This document shows, in pieces, positions 1-9,016 of a DNA stretch of 60,374 bases. The notes beneath the pieces were generated by a model, which saw only the letters and a list, made by a program, of their open reading frames with translations, was not told where the DNA came from and ran no database searches. This stretch comes from Prochlorococcus sp. AG-347-K15 (lineage in GTDB: Bacteria; Cyanobacteriota; Cyanobacteriia; PCC-6307; Cyanobiaceae): positions 1-60,374 of the forward strand of contig QCCC01000005.1 of NCBI GenBank assembly GCA_003281415.1, in the 5' to 3' direction. Within the stretch, counting starts at the first letter, position 1. Every line of letters begins with the position of its first letter. The position numbers and the translations under genes are program-made.

Positions 1-66
1 AATGTAATAGACTTTTTAAATAGTTATTTTTTAAATTACTATATTAACTTTATTAGATTTAGAGCA

Positions 67-588
67 GTGCCTAGTAATCAAAACAGAGACAACTTTATTG
101 ATAAAGCTTTTACTGTAATTGCTGAATCTATTGTAAAAATAATGCCTATCGCTGAGAAAGAAAAAAAAGCATATATTTATTATAGGGATGGTTTAGCTGC
201 ACAAAATAATGGTGATTATTCGGAAGCATTAGATTATTACAAAGAGAGTTTACTGCTTGAAGAAAATAAAATTGACAGGGGTGAGACTTTAAAAAATATG
301 GCAATTATATATATGAGCAATGGTGAAGAGGATTTGTCTATTGAAACTTATCAAAAAGCATTATTAGAAAATCCCAAACAGCCATCATGCTTGAAAAATA
401 TAGGTTTAATTTATGAAAAAAGGGGAAGATATGCTGAGCAAAATGGTGATTTAGATCAGAGAGATATTTGGTTTGATAAGGCTGCTGAAGTCTGGTCTAA
501 AGCAGTGAGACTATATCCAGGTGGGTATCTAGATATTGAGAATTGGTTGAAAAACTCAGGAAGAAGCTCAATTGATATGTACCTTTGA
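67..588 (+). CDS. ycf3: Photosystem I assembly protein Ycf3
   Basis: Ycf3 is a thylakoid-associated chaperone needed to assemble photosystem I. The 173-residue length matches the family. The N-terminus ([17 protein letters not shown]) has the family's DNFIDK signature directly after the start, so the GTG at 67 is the right start. Three tetratricopeptide repeats can be read: about residues 35-68, 72-105 (with ALLENP at the helix end) and 113-155. It converges on radA with a 5-base gap. Only 66 bases of upstream sequence are in the window, and they are AT-rich with no clear promoter. Identification is secure. Confidence 0.96.
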   Translation: MPSNQNRDNFIDKAFTVIAESIVKIMPIAEKEKKAYIYYRDGLAAQNNGDYSEALDYYKESLLLEENKIDRGETLKNMAIIYMSNGEEDLSIETYQKALLENPKQPSCLKNIGLIYEKRGRYAEQNGDLDQRDIWFDKAAEVWSKAVRLYPGGYLDIENWLKNSGRSSIDMYL

Positions 589-593
589 TTTTT

Positions 594-1946
594 TTATTTT
601 GATAAAGAATAATCAACCGCTTCTTTAATATTGGATATCTCTTTGATATTAATTAAATTTTGAAAATTATTATTTAGTTCCTCCTCTAGTTTTGGCACCA
701 CGATATTTGTGATACCTAGTCTTACAGCTTCCTCTATCTTTATACGAAGGTTATTCGATTTTCTAACTTGACCGCTCAAACCCAATTCCCCAATAAATGA
801 GGTACTAGCCAAAGGAGGAGTATTTTTCAAACTAGATAAAATTGATATTGCTACACCTAAGTCAGATGAGGGATCATTAATCTCAAAACCTCCACCAGTA
901 GCTATATAACAATCAAATTCAGATAATTTTATTCCTACGTGTTTTTCAATAACAGCAAGAATTTGATGCAATCTATTTATGCTAATTCCAGTTGTAGTTC
1001 GTCTTGGGTTACTGTAGAAAGTTTTATTTACTAGTGCTTGTATATCAACCGCTAATGGTCGAGAGCCTTCATTTGTAATCGTTGTTGTTACGCCTGAAAT
1101 ATTTTCTTTATTTGTAAAAATGGAACTTGGGTTTTTTATCTCTCGTAAACCCTCTTCAAGCATTTCAAAAATTCCAATTTCAAAGGTCGATCCAAATCGA
1201 TTTTTTATACTTCTTAGTAATCTATGTGATGAAATATTATCTCCTTCAAAGTTTATTACTGTATCAACTAAATGCTCAAGAGTTTTAGGGCCAGCTAAAG
1301 CACCATCTTTGGTTACATGACCAATTATTAGAAGTGCAATACCATTGTCTTTTGCTAGATTTTGCAACTGAGACGAACATGCTCTAACTTGAGAAACTGA
1401 TCCTGGCGAACTTTCCATCTCATGATCATAAATAGCTTGAATACTATCGATAATCGCAAAACTTGGATTTACTCGTTTGATCTCTTCAATAATTAGAGAT
1501 AAATTAGTTTCTGCAAAAATTTTTAAATCAATACTGTTTTGATTTAATCTTTCCCATCTGATTTTTACTTGTTCTAAAGATTCTTCTGCAGTAACGTATA
1601 AAACCTTCTCATTAAGAGATATTTTGCCTGCTGATTGAAGCACTATTGTGCTCTTACCTATACCTGGCTCTCCTCCAAGTAAAACAACTGATCCAGGGAC
1701 TATCCCACCTCCCAGTACTCGATCAAATTCCCTAAAACCACTAGTAAATCTCGATATTTTTGTAGATGAAATTTCATCAAAGGGTATAGCTTTCTTGCTA
1801 TTTTTTATTTCTTTATATTGAGATCTCTTGCTTTTAATTTCTTCAACAATTGAATTCCATGAGTTGCAATTAAGACATTTTCCAAAGTATTGAGAAGTTT
1901 CAGATCCGCAATTTTGACAAATAAAAGTCGACAATTTGCTAGACAT
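594..1946 (-). CDS. radA: DNA repair protein RadA (Sms)
   Basis: RadA is a RecA-like ATPase that helps process recombination intermediates by promoting branch migration. The 450-residue protein has the family order: an N-terminal four-cysteine zinc finger (C10, C13, C24, C27), a RecA-type core with Walker A GGEPGIGKST near residue 91, the RadA-specific KNRFG motif near residue 248, and a C-terminal Lon-protease-like domain (IATGGGFEINDPSSDLGVA). The start is ATG. It is transcribed away from rpaB, with about 108 bases between the two starts. All key motifs are intact. Confidence 0.97.
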   Translation of the reverse strand: MSSKLSTFICQNCGSETSQYFGKCLNCNSWNSIVEEIKSKRSQYKEIKNSKKAIPFDEISSTKISRFTSGFREFDRVLGGGIVPGSVVLLGGEPGIGKSTIVLQSAGKISLNEKVLYVTAEESLEQVKIRWERLNQNSIDLKIFAETNLSLIIEEIKRVNPSFAIIDSIQAIYDHEMESSPGSVSQVRACSSQLQNLAKDNGIALLIIGHVTKDGALAGPKTLEHLVDTVINFEGDNISSHRLLRSIKNRFGSTFEIGIFEMLEEGLREIKNPSSIFTNKENISGVTTTITNEGSRPLAVDIQALVNKTFYSNPRRTTTGISINRLHQILAVIEKHVGIKLSEFDCYIATGGGFEINDPSSDLGVAISILSSLKNTPPLASTSFIGELGLSGQVRKSNNLRIKIEEAVRLGITNIVVPKLEEELNNNFQNLINIKEISNIKEAVDYSLSK

Positions 1947-2054
1947 TTAGTTTCTGCTTGTAGTAATTGGAACTTTAATGTTTGGGATATTGCCCCTCTA
2001 CAAGTTAGATTAGGATAATAATAAATTCTCTTACTGATTAGCTAATAGAAACAA

Positions 2055-2801
2055 ATGGCTTTATCTAGTCAAACTAAAGAAACAATTTTGGTCGCGGATG
2101 ACGAGGCGAGTATTAGAAGAATTCTAGAGACACGTCTCTCTATGATTGGCTACAAAGTTGTAACTGCATGTGATGGTAAAGAAGCACTAAAGTTATTTAA
2201 AGATTACGATCCTGATTTAGTAGTACTTGACGTCATGATGCCAAAGTTAGATGGTTATGGAGTTTGTCAAGAATTAAGGAAAGATTCTGATGTTCCAATT
2301 GTTATGTTAACTGCACTAGGTGATGTTGCAGATAGAATTACAGGTTTGGAATTAGGAGCTGATGATTATGTTGTAAAACCATTTAGTCCCAAGGAATTAG
2401 AAGCTCGAATAAGGTGCGTTCTAAGAAGGATTGACAAAGAACAAATTCCTGGAATGCCTAATTCAGGATTAATTTTGGTTACCGATATAAAAATTGATAC
2501 AAATCGAAGACAAGTTTTTAAAAGTGATGAGAGAATTAGATTAACTGGTATGGAATTTAGTCTTTTAGAACTTTTGGTAAGTAGGTCAGGAGAGCCATTT
2601 AGTAGGGGAGAGATTTTAAAAGAGGTTTGGGGATACACACCCGAGAGACATGTAGATACAAGAGTAGTCGATGTTCATATTTCAAGATTGAGATCAAAAC
2701 TGGAGGCGGATCCAGCAAATCCTGAATTGATATTAACAGCAAGGGGAACAGGATATCTTTTTCAAAGGATTGTAGATATTTCTCCTTTTGACGGTAAATA
2801 A
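2055..2801 (+). CDS. rpaB: OmpR-family response regulator RpaB
   Basis: RpaB is the essential cyanobacterial response regulator that controls high-light and photosynthesis genes, usually through HLR1 elements. The receiver domain (about residues 10-125) has the acidic pair D15/D16, phospho-acceptor D59 in VVLDVMMP, and the conserved VKPF lysine region. A winged-helix DNA-binding domain follows (about 145-240), ending in TARGTGYLFQ. The cysteine at position 39 and the long RpaB-type C-terminus fit RpaB better than RpaA. The cognate kinase NblS is not in the window. Its stop codon abuts the plsX ATG with no intervening base, which suggests co-transcription with the lipid cluster. Confidence 0.92.
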   Translation: MALSSQTKETILVADDEASIRRILETRLSMIGYKVVTACDGKEALKLFKDYDPDLVVLDVMMPKLDGYGVCQELRKDSDVPIVMLTALGDVADRITGLELGADDYVVKPFSPKELEARIRCVLRRIDKEQIPGMPNSGLILVTDIKIDTNRRQVFKSDERIRLTGMEFSLLELLVSRSGEPFSRGEILKEVWGYTPERHVDTRVVDVHISRLRSKLEADPANPELILTARGTGYLFQRIVDISPFDGK

Positions 2802-4208
2802 ATGGGCAAAGAAAGTTTACAAAAAATTAATAAGCCCAGAGCTATTAGAAGATTAGTTATTTGGTACAAAAGAAACTCGGCTGTAACTTCAATAGTAGAT
2901 ACTGCTGCTAGTTCTGCGGTAACGGCTAGTAATGTAGCGGGTAATGTAGTTTCTGGCGCTGGTTCAGTTGTGAGCACAGCTAGTAATGTTGCGAGTAATG
3001 TTGCAGGTAATGTAGTCTCAAGCGCTGAATCTGTTGTGAATACTGCCAGTAGTGTTGTTTCAAGTGCTAGTTCAATAGCTAAAAATACATTACAGCCATT
3101 AGTTTTTGACCCATTAAAAAGATTACAAAATAACGATAATCTTTTAGATAAGGGGCAGGATTCTCAATCTAAAAGAGTTTGGATAGCAGTTGATGGGATG
3201 GGTGGAGATTATGCTCCCGGTCCAATTCTTGAGGGTTGTCTTGAAGCAATAAGTAGATTTCCAATAAATATAAAGTTTGTCGGCAAAATTGAAAAAGTTA
3301 AAGATGTAGCAGTAAAAACTGGTTTAGCAGAATTATTAGCAAATGAAATAGAGAATAATCGTCTTGAATTAGTTGATAGTGGAGAGCCTATTGGGATGAA
3401 CGAAGAAGCTACTTCTGTTAGAAAAAAGAAAAATGCAAGTATAAATGTTGCTATGGATTTAGTGAGAAATAATAAAGCTGAAGCTGTTTACTCAGCAGGT
3501 AATTCAGGTGCGATGATGGCTTCTGCCATATTTAGAATTGGGAGATTGAAAGGTATTGATAGACCAGCTATTGGAGCATTATTTCCAACAAGGGATCAAA
3601 CTCGCCCGGTATTAGTTTTAGATGTCGGTGCAAATACTGATTGTAAGCCATCCTATCTGCATCAATTTGCTCTTCTAGGCAATATTTATGCAAAAGATGT
3701 CCTACAAGTAAAAAAACCAAGAATTGGCCTTTTAAATATAGGAGAAGAAGAATGCAAAGGTAATGATTTATCCCTAAAAACATTTGAATTATTATCTTCT
3801 GAAAAAAGTTTTGATTTTGGAGGTAATTGTGAAGGTCGAGATGTTTTGTCAGGTAGTTTCGATGTAGTCGTATGTGATGGGTTTACCGGTAACATATTAT
3901 TAAAATTTCTTGAGTCTGTAGGAGGCGTGTTATTAGATATTTTGAGATCTGAGCTTCCAAGAGGAAGGCGGGGAAAAGTTGGTTCAGCTTTTTTAAAAAG
4001 TAATTTACTCAGAATTAAAAAAAGGTTAGATCATGCCGAACATGGAGGAGCTTTATTACTTGGGGTGAATGGCATTTGCGTTATTGGTCATGGAAGTAGC
4101 AAATCTTTATCAGTAGTAAGTGCTCTTCGCTTGGCTCACTCCGCTGTAAATCATGGTGTTATGGACAATTTAAATCAACTGCAAAAGCTTCAAGTTTTAA
4201 ATTCATAA
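2802..4208 (+). CDS. plsX: Phosphate acyltransferase PlsX with an N-terminal repeat extension
   Basis: PlsX converts acyl-ACP and phosphate to acyl-phosphate, the acyl donor for PlsY in phosphatidate synthesis. The catalytic core starts near residue 126 with IAVDGMGGDYAPGP and is about 340 residues, the usual family size. It contains YSAGNSGAMMASA, LDVGAN and GFTGN. The first 125 residues are unusual: a basic start (about 1-25), then residues 30-95 rich in Ala, Ser, Val, Thr and Asn with recurring TASNVAGNVVS and SVV units. No other ATG precedes the core's own GMGG methionine, and the frame is open from the ATG directly after the rpaB stop. I infer that the extension is translated and may be a membrane-binding amphipathic helix. 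Confidence 0.93.
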   Translation: MGKESLQKINKPRAIRRLVIWYKRNSAVTSIVDTAASSAVTASNVAGNVVSGAGSVVSTASNVASNVAGNVVSSAESVVNTASSVVSSASSIAKNTLQPLVFDPLKRLQNNDNLLDKGQDSQSKRVWIAVDGMGGDYAPGPILEGCLEAISRFPINIKFVGKIEKVKDVAVKTGLAELLANEIENNRLELVDSGEPIGMNEEATSVRKKKNASINVAMDLVRNNKAEAVYSAGNSGAMMASAIFRIGRLKGIDRPAIGALFPTRDQTRPVLVLDVGANTDCKPSYLHQFALLGNIYAKDVLQVKKPRIGLLNIGEEECKGNDLSLKTFELLSSEKSFDFGGNCEGRDVLSGSFDVVVCDGFTGNILLKFLESVGGVLLDILRSELPRGRRGKVGSAFLKSNLLRIKKRLDHAEHGGALLLGVNGICVIGHGSSKSLSVVSALRLAHSAVNHGVMDNLNQLQKLQVLNS

Positions 4209-4217
4209 AACATATTG

Positions 4218-4237
4218 AGTCAAATTTATGTTTGACT
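4218..4237 (+). repeat. Short hairpin after plsX
   Basis: A perfect 7-base inverted repeat (AGTCAAA, 6-base loop, TTTGACT) lies between the plsX stop and the fabH start. No T-run follows, so it is not a standard intrinsic terminator. It may be a weak attenuator, an RNA-processing element or chance. Confidence 0.35.
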
Positions 4238-4261
4238 AATATAAGTAACTAAAAAACTCTT

Positions 4262-5269
4262 TTGAAAGGAATAAATTTTAATCAGATTGGAGTATCATTC
4301 AAGGGGAGCGGAAGTTATGTACCTGATCAAATCCTAACCAATCAAAAAATTAGTCAAAAGGTTGATACAAGCAATGAATGGATAAAATCTAGAACGGGAA
4401 TTTCTGAGAGAAGGATTTCTCGCTTAGGAGATAATGTTACTGAGATGGGTTATAAGGCGGCTTTAACAGCTATAGAAATGGCTAATTGGGATATTAAAAC
4501 GATTGATTTGATTGTTTTAGCTACTTCTACACCGCATGATTTATTTGGATCAGCGCCATCCATTCAAGCTAAATTAGGGGCAACTAATGCTGTTGCTTTC
4601 GATTTAACTGCAGCATGTAGTGGGTTCTTATTTGCCTTAATTACAGCCTCACAATTTTTAAAAGGGGGTAGTTTTAAAAGGGCTATTGTTATAGGAGCAG
4701 ATCAACTATCAAGCTTTGTTGATTGGAATGATAGAAGAAGTTGTATTCTCTTTGGAGATGGTGCAGGTGCATTAGCAATTGAAGCCACTAATGAATTTGA
4801 TAATTTAATTGGTTTTGATATGAGAACTGACGGAGAAAGGGGTTCTTTTCTTAATCTTCCATCACAAAATAATAAGGATTCAATAATTGATAATATTGAT
4901 TTTTTAAGTGGAGCTTTTTCTCCAATTCAGATGAATGGTCAGGAAGTTTATAAATTTGCGGTTAGAGAAGTTCCTATAATTCTTAAAAAGTTGTTTAAAA
5001 AAATGAATTATACTTCCGATGAAGTTGATTGGCTTGTATTGCATCAAGCTAATCAAAGGATATTGGATTCTGTAGGAGACAGGTTAAAAATTCCTGGAGA
5101 AAAAATTCTTAGCAACTTAGAAAAATATGGTAATACCTCAGCAGCAACAATTCCACTAGTGATCGATGAGGCTATTAGAAATAATAGAATTAAACAAAAT
5201 GATATTATTGCTACAAGTGGTTTTGGTGCTGGGTTAAGTTGGGGTGCAGCCCTCATTAAATGGGGTTAA
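4262..5269 (+). CDS. fabH: 3-oxoacyl-ACP synthase III (KAS III)
   Basis: FabH condenses acetyl-CoA with malonyl-ACP to start type II fatty acid synthesis in the cytoplasm. The 335-residue protein carries the KAS III triad: C119 in AACSGF, H261 in LHQANQ and N291 in GNTSAA. The C-terminal GFGAGLSWGAALIKW motif is also typical. The start is TTG; no ATG lies near the conserved N-terminus (GSGSYVPDQILTN). It sits in the order plsX-fabH-fabD-plsC, a membrane-lipid operon on one strand. Identification is secure, with a slight doubt about the exact start. Confidence 0.96.
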   Translation: MKGINFNQIGVSFKGSGSYVPDQILTNQKISQKVDTSNEWIKSRTGISERRISRLGDNVTEMGYKAALTAIEMANWDIKTIDLIVLATSTPHDLFGSAPSIQAKLGATNAVAFDLTAACSGFLFALITASQFLKGGSFKRAIVIGADQLSSFVDWNDRRSCILFGDGAGALAIEATNEFDNLIGFDMRTDGERGSFLNLPSQNNKDSIIDNIDFLSGAFSPIQMNGQEVYKFAVREVPIILKKLFKKMNYTSDEVDWLVLHQANQRILDSVGDRLKIPGEKILSNLEKYGNTSAATIPLVIDEAIRNNRIKQNDIIATSGFGAGLSWGAALIKWG

Positions 5270-5284
5270 AAAGAAAGGAGCATT

Positions 5285-6181
5285 ATGACAGTTGCATGGG
5301 TATTCCCTGGACAGGGTTCGCAAAAAATTGGAATGGCAAAACAAATTGAAAATTTGCCCAACACAAAAGAGCGGTTTAGTTATGCATCTGAGATATTTGA
5401 GAGGAATTTGTTTGAAATTTGTGAGCTAGATACTGAACCAACTAATCCTCTTATTGATTTAAATAACACAATAAATACACAAATTTGTCTTTTTTTAGTT
5501 GAATCAATTTTATTAGATGCCTTAAAGGAAAATGGATTCAAACCAACTTATGTTGCTGGGCATAGTCTAGGAGAAATCACTGCACTATATTGTGCGGATG
5601 TTTTTTCATTCGAAGATTGTGTTTCTCTTATTAAAGAAAGGTCTCAATTAATGGTAAATGCTGGGAAAGGATCTATGGCAGCAGTAATTGGTTTTGATAG
5701 AAATCAACTCGATCTATTGGTGCAAAAAATTGATGATATTGTAATTGCTAATGATAATAGCTCTTCCCAAGTTGTCTTATCAGGATCTGCTGAAGCACTA
5801 GAAAATTTATCCAGAGAAATTTCTTGTAAAAGATTCTTGAAATTAAATGTTTCAGGAGCATTTCATTCACCATTTATGAATGAACCTTCATCAAAATTTT
5901 CTGATTATTTAAAACAGATTAAATTTAACAATCCCTCTTTCCCAGTCATAAGCAATTATGAACCTTCACTCTGTAGCGATTCAAACGAGCTTAAAATTAG
6001 ATTAGAAAAGCAAATGTGCAATGGAGTTAGGTGGCGAGAAACTATGGATTTAATGGCAAAAGATATTGATCTTCATATTGTTGAAATTGGCCCTTCTAAT
6101 GTATTAAGCGGTCTAGTAAAAAGACATCTTAAAGATGTAAAAATTTCTCAAGTTTCATCTTCTGATCAAATATCTTATTAA
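5285..6181 (+). CDS. fabD: Malonyl-CoA:ACP transacylase
   Basis: FabD loads malonate from CoA onto acyl carrier protein for fatty acid elongation. The 298 residues show the N-terminal FPGQGSQ motif, the nucleophile S94 in GHSLGE and the partner H194 in GAFHSPFM. The ATG is preceded by a clear Shine-Dalgarno sequence, AAGGAG at 5275-5280, one of the few strong ones in the window. It lies 15 bases after fabH and 5 bases before plsC, consistent with one transcript. No defects are seen. Confidence 0.96.
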   Translation: MTVAWVFPGQGSQKIGMAKQIENLPNTKERFSYASEIFERNLFEICELDTEPTNPLIDLNNTINTQICLFLVESILLDALKENGFKPTYVAGHSLGEITALYCADVFSFEDCVSLIKERSQLMVNAGKGSMAAVIGFDRNQLDLLVQKIDDIVIANDNSSSQVVLSGSAEALENLSREISCKRFLKLNVSGAFHSPFMNEPSSKFSDYLKQIKFNNPSFPVISNYEPSLCSDSNELKIRLEKQMCNGVRWRETMDLMAKDIDLHIVEIGPSNVLSGLVKRHLKDVKISQVSSSDQISY

Positions 6182-6186
6182 TTTGA

Positions 6187-6807
6187 ATGAAAAATCATAC
6201 TATTCAAAAATTAATCTATGAATTAGTTAGTAAGCTTTTTGTATTTCCTATTTATAAATTTGTTTTTAAAGGTCATTTAATAGGCAGAGAAAATATTCCT
6301 AAAACAGATTCTTTTATCATGGTTTCTAATCATGGTTCTTTACTCGACCCTCCTTTGTTAGGCCATGCCCTTGAACGCAATATATCTTTTATGGCTAAGG
6401 CAGAGCTTTTTAAAATTCCTTTTCTTGGCTTTATTATCAAGGCTTGTGGAGCTTATCCTGTAAAAAGAGGAATTGCTGATAAAAATACAATTAAAACAGC
6501 ATGTAAAAAATTATCAAATGATAATTCTATTGGAATTTTTATTGATGGCACTCGTCAAAAAAATGGTCGAGTGAATAAGCCCAAGCAAGGCGCAGCATTA
6601 CTTGCTTTTAAAAATCAAAAATTATTATTGCCCGTTGCAATAGTTAATTCACATATACTAGTAAGATATAAATTCTGTATTCCTTTATTTTCAAAAATAG
6701 TTATTAAAGTGGGAAAACCTGTTCAACCTCCACAAAGTTCATCAAGAGATGACCTGAATTCTGTAACAAAGCTTCTTCAAGATGAAATTAATAATTTGAT
6801 TGGATGA
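6187..6807 (+). CDS. plsC: 1-acyl-sn-glycerol-3-phosphate acyltransferase
   Basis: PlsC adds the second acyl chain to lysophosphatidate at the membrane. The HX4D acyltransferase motif is present as NHGSLLDPP (H49, D54). Block II/III features follow: PVKRG near residue 95, the substrate-binding FIDGTRQKNG near residue 118, and later PVAIVNS. At 206 residues it is a compact family member with hydrophobic N-terminal character but no clear signal peptide. It is the last gene of the plsX-fabH-fabD-plsC run, so the window encodes the first and last acyl transfers of phosphatidate synthesis but not PlsY. It converges on tsaB. Confidence 0.92.
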   Translation: MKNHTIQKLIYELVSKLFVFPIYKFVFKGHLIGRENIPKTDSFIMVSNHGSLLDPPLLGHALERNISFMAKAELFKIPFLGFIIKACGAYPVKRGIADKNTIKTACKKLSNDNSIGIFIDGTRQKNGRVNKPKQGAALLAFKNQKLLLPVAIVNSHILVRYKFCIPLFSKIVIKVGKPVQPPQSSSRDDLNSVTKLLQDEINNLIG

Positions 6808-6811
6808 ATAA

Positions 6812-7465
6812 TTAGTTAATTGGAGAAATAGGGTAAAGAGGCAAAACTTTTTTCCAGGAATCTACATTTGAAATTAATAAATTTTTATTTGATAAATTTA
6901 ATAGTTCTTTTAAATCTTCTTTATCATCATAAAAAGCCTCAAAAAAAAGGTCTTTACTTTCAAGTTCTTTAATAACTTTTGGTAAAACTGTTTCTCGAAT
7001 GACAAGATCTGAGGGGTTTTTTTCGTTATGACAAATTTCATATTTACCAGCAATAAAACCCTTTCGTTTTAATTTTTTGTAAATCCAGAAAGATTTTTTG
7101 TTTGTAAAGATATTATTTTTTGATGCAATTCTTTTGGCTATTATTTTAAATGAACTAAAACTCTCAAGAGGACAATTTATTTGTTGTGATATAGTTCTCG
7201 CTAAGACCACAATAAGTCGTGAAGCATTAAAATTTGCTGGCCCAATGCTGACAGAAATCTTGTTTACTTTTTGTAGATTTTCTTTGGGCATGAATTTATT
7301 AAAATCATAAATTAAGTTGTTACAAAGGTCATTATCAAATTTTTTTATAAATAATTTATCAGATTCAAGGGTATTGTTTTTTCTGTATCCAAAACTAAAA
7401 GTATTGTCTGTGCTATGAATCACTAATGAAGTGTAATTTTCTTTGTTTCGGAAATTATGTGTCAT
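6812..7465 (-). CDS. tsaB: tRNA threonylcarbamoyladenosine biosynthesis protein TsaB
   Basis: TsaB is the non-catalytic partner of TsaD in forming t6A37 on ANN-decoding tRNAs. The 217-residue protein has the ASKHA-type N-terminus of the family (LVIHSTDNTFSFGY) and the core VSIGPANFNASRLIVV, which matches the usual GPGSFTGLRIG region but is diverged. It is in line with ycf34, 9 bases downstream of it, suggesting co-transcription. Divergence from model TsaB sequences is high, as is common in AT-rich genomes, so the name rests on the two N-terminal motifs and the length. Confidence 0.8.
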   Translation of the reverse strand: MTHNFRNKENYTSLVIHSTDNTFSFGYRKNNTLESDKLFIKKFDNDLCNNLIYDFNKFMPKENLQKVNKISVSIGPANFNASRLIVVLARTISQQINCPLESFSSFKIIAKRIASKNNIFTNKKSFWIYKKLKRKGFIAGKYEICHNEKNPSDLVIRETVLPKVIKELESKDLFFEAFYDDKEDLKELLNLSNKNLLISNVDSWKKVLPLYPISPIN

Positions 7466-7474
7466 CTATTACCT

Positions 7475-7726
7475 TTAAACAGGCAATTCCATCCCTGGAT
7501 TACATTTAGACCATTTACCAAATTCATTTGTAAAACTTCCACAAGATTGAACATCCCAATCAGTTTTATAATCTCCATTCTTATCTTTAACTATATTGAC
7601 ATGAATGAATGGCTTTTTTGCTTTAAAATCAGGTACAGCGCAAATATTATCAACACCATGATTATTCTCAACGTCATGATAAGTGATACATCTATCAACC
7701 CATTTACAGTTGATGCAAATGCACAT
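7475..7726 (-). CDS. ycf34: Ycf34 iron-sulfur protein
   Basis: Ycf34 is a small protein conserved in cyanobacteria and red-lineage plastids; it binds an iron-sulfur cluster and is linked to photosynthetic electron transport. The family signature is the N-terminus MCICINCKWVDRC followed by TYHDVENNH, which places the start at the ATG whose first base is 7726 and gives 83 residues. A longer in-frame reading to 7771 would add 15 unconserved residues and overlap cca, so I reject it. Cysteines at positions 2, 4, 7 and 13, with more near 28, 61 and 74, could ligate the cluster. Only 14 bases separate this start from the divergent cca start. Confidence 0.9.
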   Translation of the reverse strand: MCICINCKWVDRCITYHDVENNHGVDNICAVPDFKAKKPFIHVNIVKDKNGDYKTDWDVQSCGSFTNEFGKWSKCNPGMELPV

Positions 7727-7740
7727 AATTAATAAATAAA

Positions 7741-8958
7741 ATGAAAAGTAGTATCCCCACAGATCATACACTAATTATTGATAAATTAGAAACAAGTATA
7801 AAATTCTATAATTGGAATGATATCTTAGCTTTTTTACCTAAAGGATCATATTTGGTTGGTGGTTACATTAGGGATATTATTTTGGGGCGATTAACTAAAC
7901 AGATAGATGTTGATATTGTAGTACCCTCAAATGCAATTGAAATTGGAAAAAAAATTGCAGATAATATTGGATCAAAATTTATTATTTTAGATCAAAAAAG
8001 AGAAGTGGTCAGAATATTTCTTAATAATATTGCTGTTGATATTGCTAATCAAGTTTCATCTACGATCGAAGGAGATTTAAGTTCTAGAGACTTTTCGATT
8101 AATTCGATTGCTTTTTTATTCGATAATAAGAGTTTGTTTGATCCATTAAATGGCCTTCAAGATATAGAGCTTTCTACAATTAGAACTCATTCAGAAATAA
8201 ATTTACTGAATGATCCTTTACGAATATTAAGATGTTTTCGATTTGTTTCAGAATTGAATTTTCAAATTGATCTTAAATTAATTAATTTTATAAAAAACAA
8301 TAAAGGTAAATTATATCTTGTCGCTAAAGAAAGGATTAATTATGAAATACAGAAAATAGTACATGGTGCAAATGCTCTTGATGCTGTAATCTTGGCAAAA
8401 AAAATAAATATATTTGGTTCTGAAAATTTATATGAAAATTCTTTTTTTTTGGATTTAGAGAAAATTAATTATGCAGAACTTAATCAGGAAGAAAAAGAGA
8501 AATTTTTACCATTATTTTTTATTTCCCAAATTTTAGATGTTGCAACTTTAGAGAAATTGAAATTTAGTAAAGCTGAAATTGCAAAAACTAAATTACTCCG
8601 AAAATGGCACTTTTTTTTGAAGGAGACAAATATTACTAAGTTAAATGAATTAGATAGATTTAAATTACATCAAGAATTAGAGATGTTTCTTCCATCTTTT
8701 ATCTTTTATTTACCTCAAAATTTGCGCTTCGATTGGTTAAACAGATGGCGTGACAAGGAAGATAAATTATTTCATCCTTCAAATTTAGTTAATGGTGATT
8801 TAATTAAGAAAAATTTGAAAATAGATGATGGGCCTATCTTAGGAGAGCTTTTACAGTTTCTTTCAAAGGAGTTTGCATTTAAAAGATTGAATAATTTTGA
8901 TGAAGCTATTTATAAAGCAAAGCAATGGATTGAACAAAATGCGCCAAAATGTGATTAA
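7741..8958 (+). CDS. cca: CCA tRNA nucleotidyltransferase
   Basis: This enzyme adds or repairs the 3' CCA end of tRNAs, or acts as one half of a split CCA/A-adding pair. The class II nucleotidyltransferase core is clear: LVGGYIRDIILGR near residue 37, metal-binding acidic pair in QIDVDIVV near residue 56, the RDFSINS motif near residue 117 and DPLRILRCFRF near residue 159. The 405-residue length fits the bacterial class. The start is ATG, only 14 bases from the divergent ycf34 start, so its promoter must overlap ycf34 coding sequence. Poly(A) polymerase is the usual alternative in this family; CCA addition is more likely in cyanobacteria. Confidence 0.92.
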   Translation: MKSSIPTDHTLIIDKLETSIKFYNWNDILAFLPKGSYLVGGYIRDIILGRLTKQIDVDIVVPSNAIEIGKKIADNIGSKFIILDQKREVVRIFLNNIAVDIANQVSSTIEGDLSSRDFSINSIAFLFDNKSLFDPLNGLQDIELSTIRTHSEINLLNDPLRILRCFRFVSELNFQIDLKLINFIKNNKGKLYLVAKERINYEIQKIVHGANALDAVILAKKINIFGSENLYENSFFLDLEKINYAELNQEEKEKFLPLFFISQILDVATLEKLKFSKAEIAKTKLLRKWHFFLKETNITKLNELDRFKLHQELEMFLPSFIFYLPQNLRFDWLNRWRDKEDKLFHPSNLVNGDLIKKNLKIDDGPILGELLQFLSKEFAFKRLNNFDEAIYKAKQWIEQNAPKCD

Positions 8959-9016
8959 ATACACATAGCTTAGTTTTGTTTAGAAGTTCAGACTTCAAAA
9001 TCACTTTTAAAAATTT

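Noticed and set aside
2762-2977. A 71-codon minus-strand frame rich in Ala/Thr/Glu
   Set aside because: It is the antisense of the repeated PlsX extension; its composition is a by-product of that repeat.
7457-7732. A 91-codon open frame on the plus strand
   Set aside because: It lies entirely antisense to ycf34, whose cysteine signature is unmistakable, and its product has no recognisable pattern.
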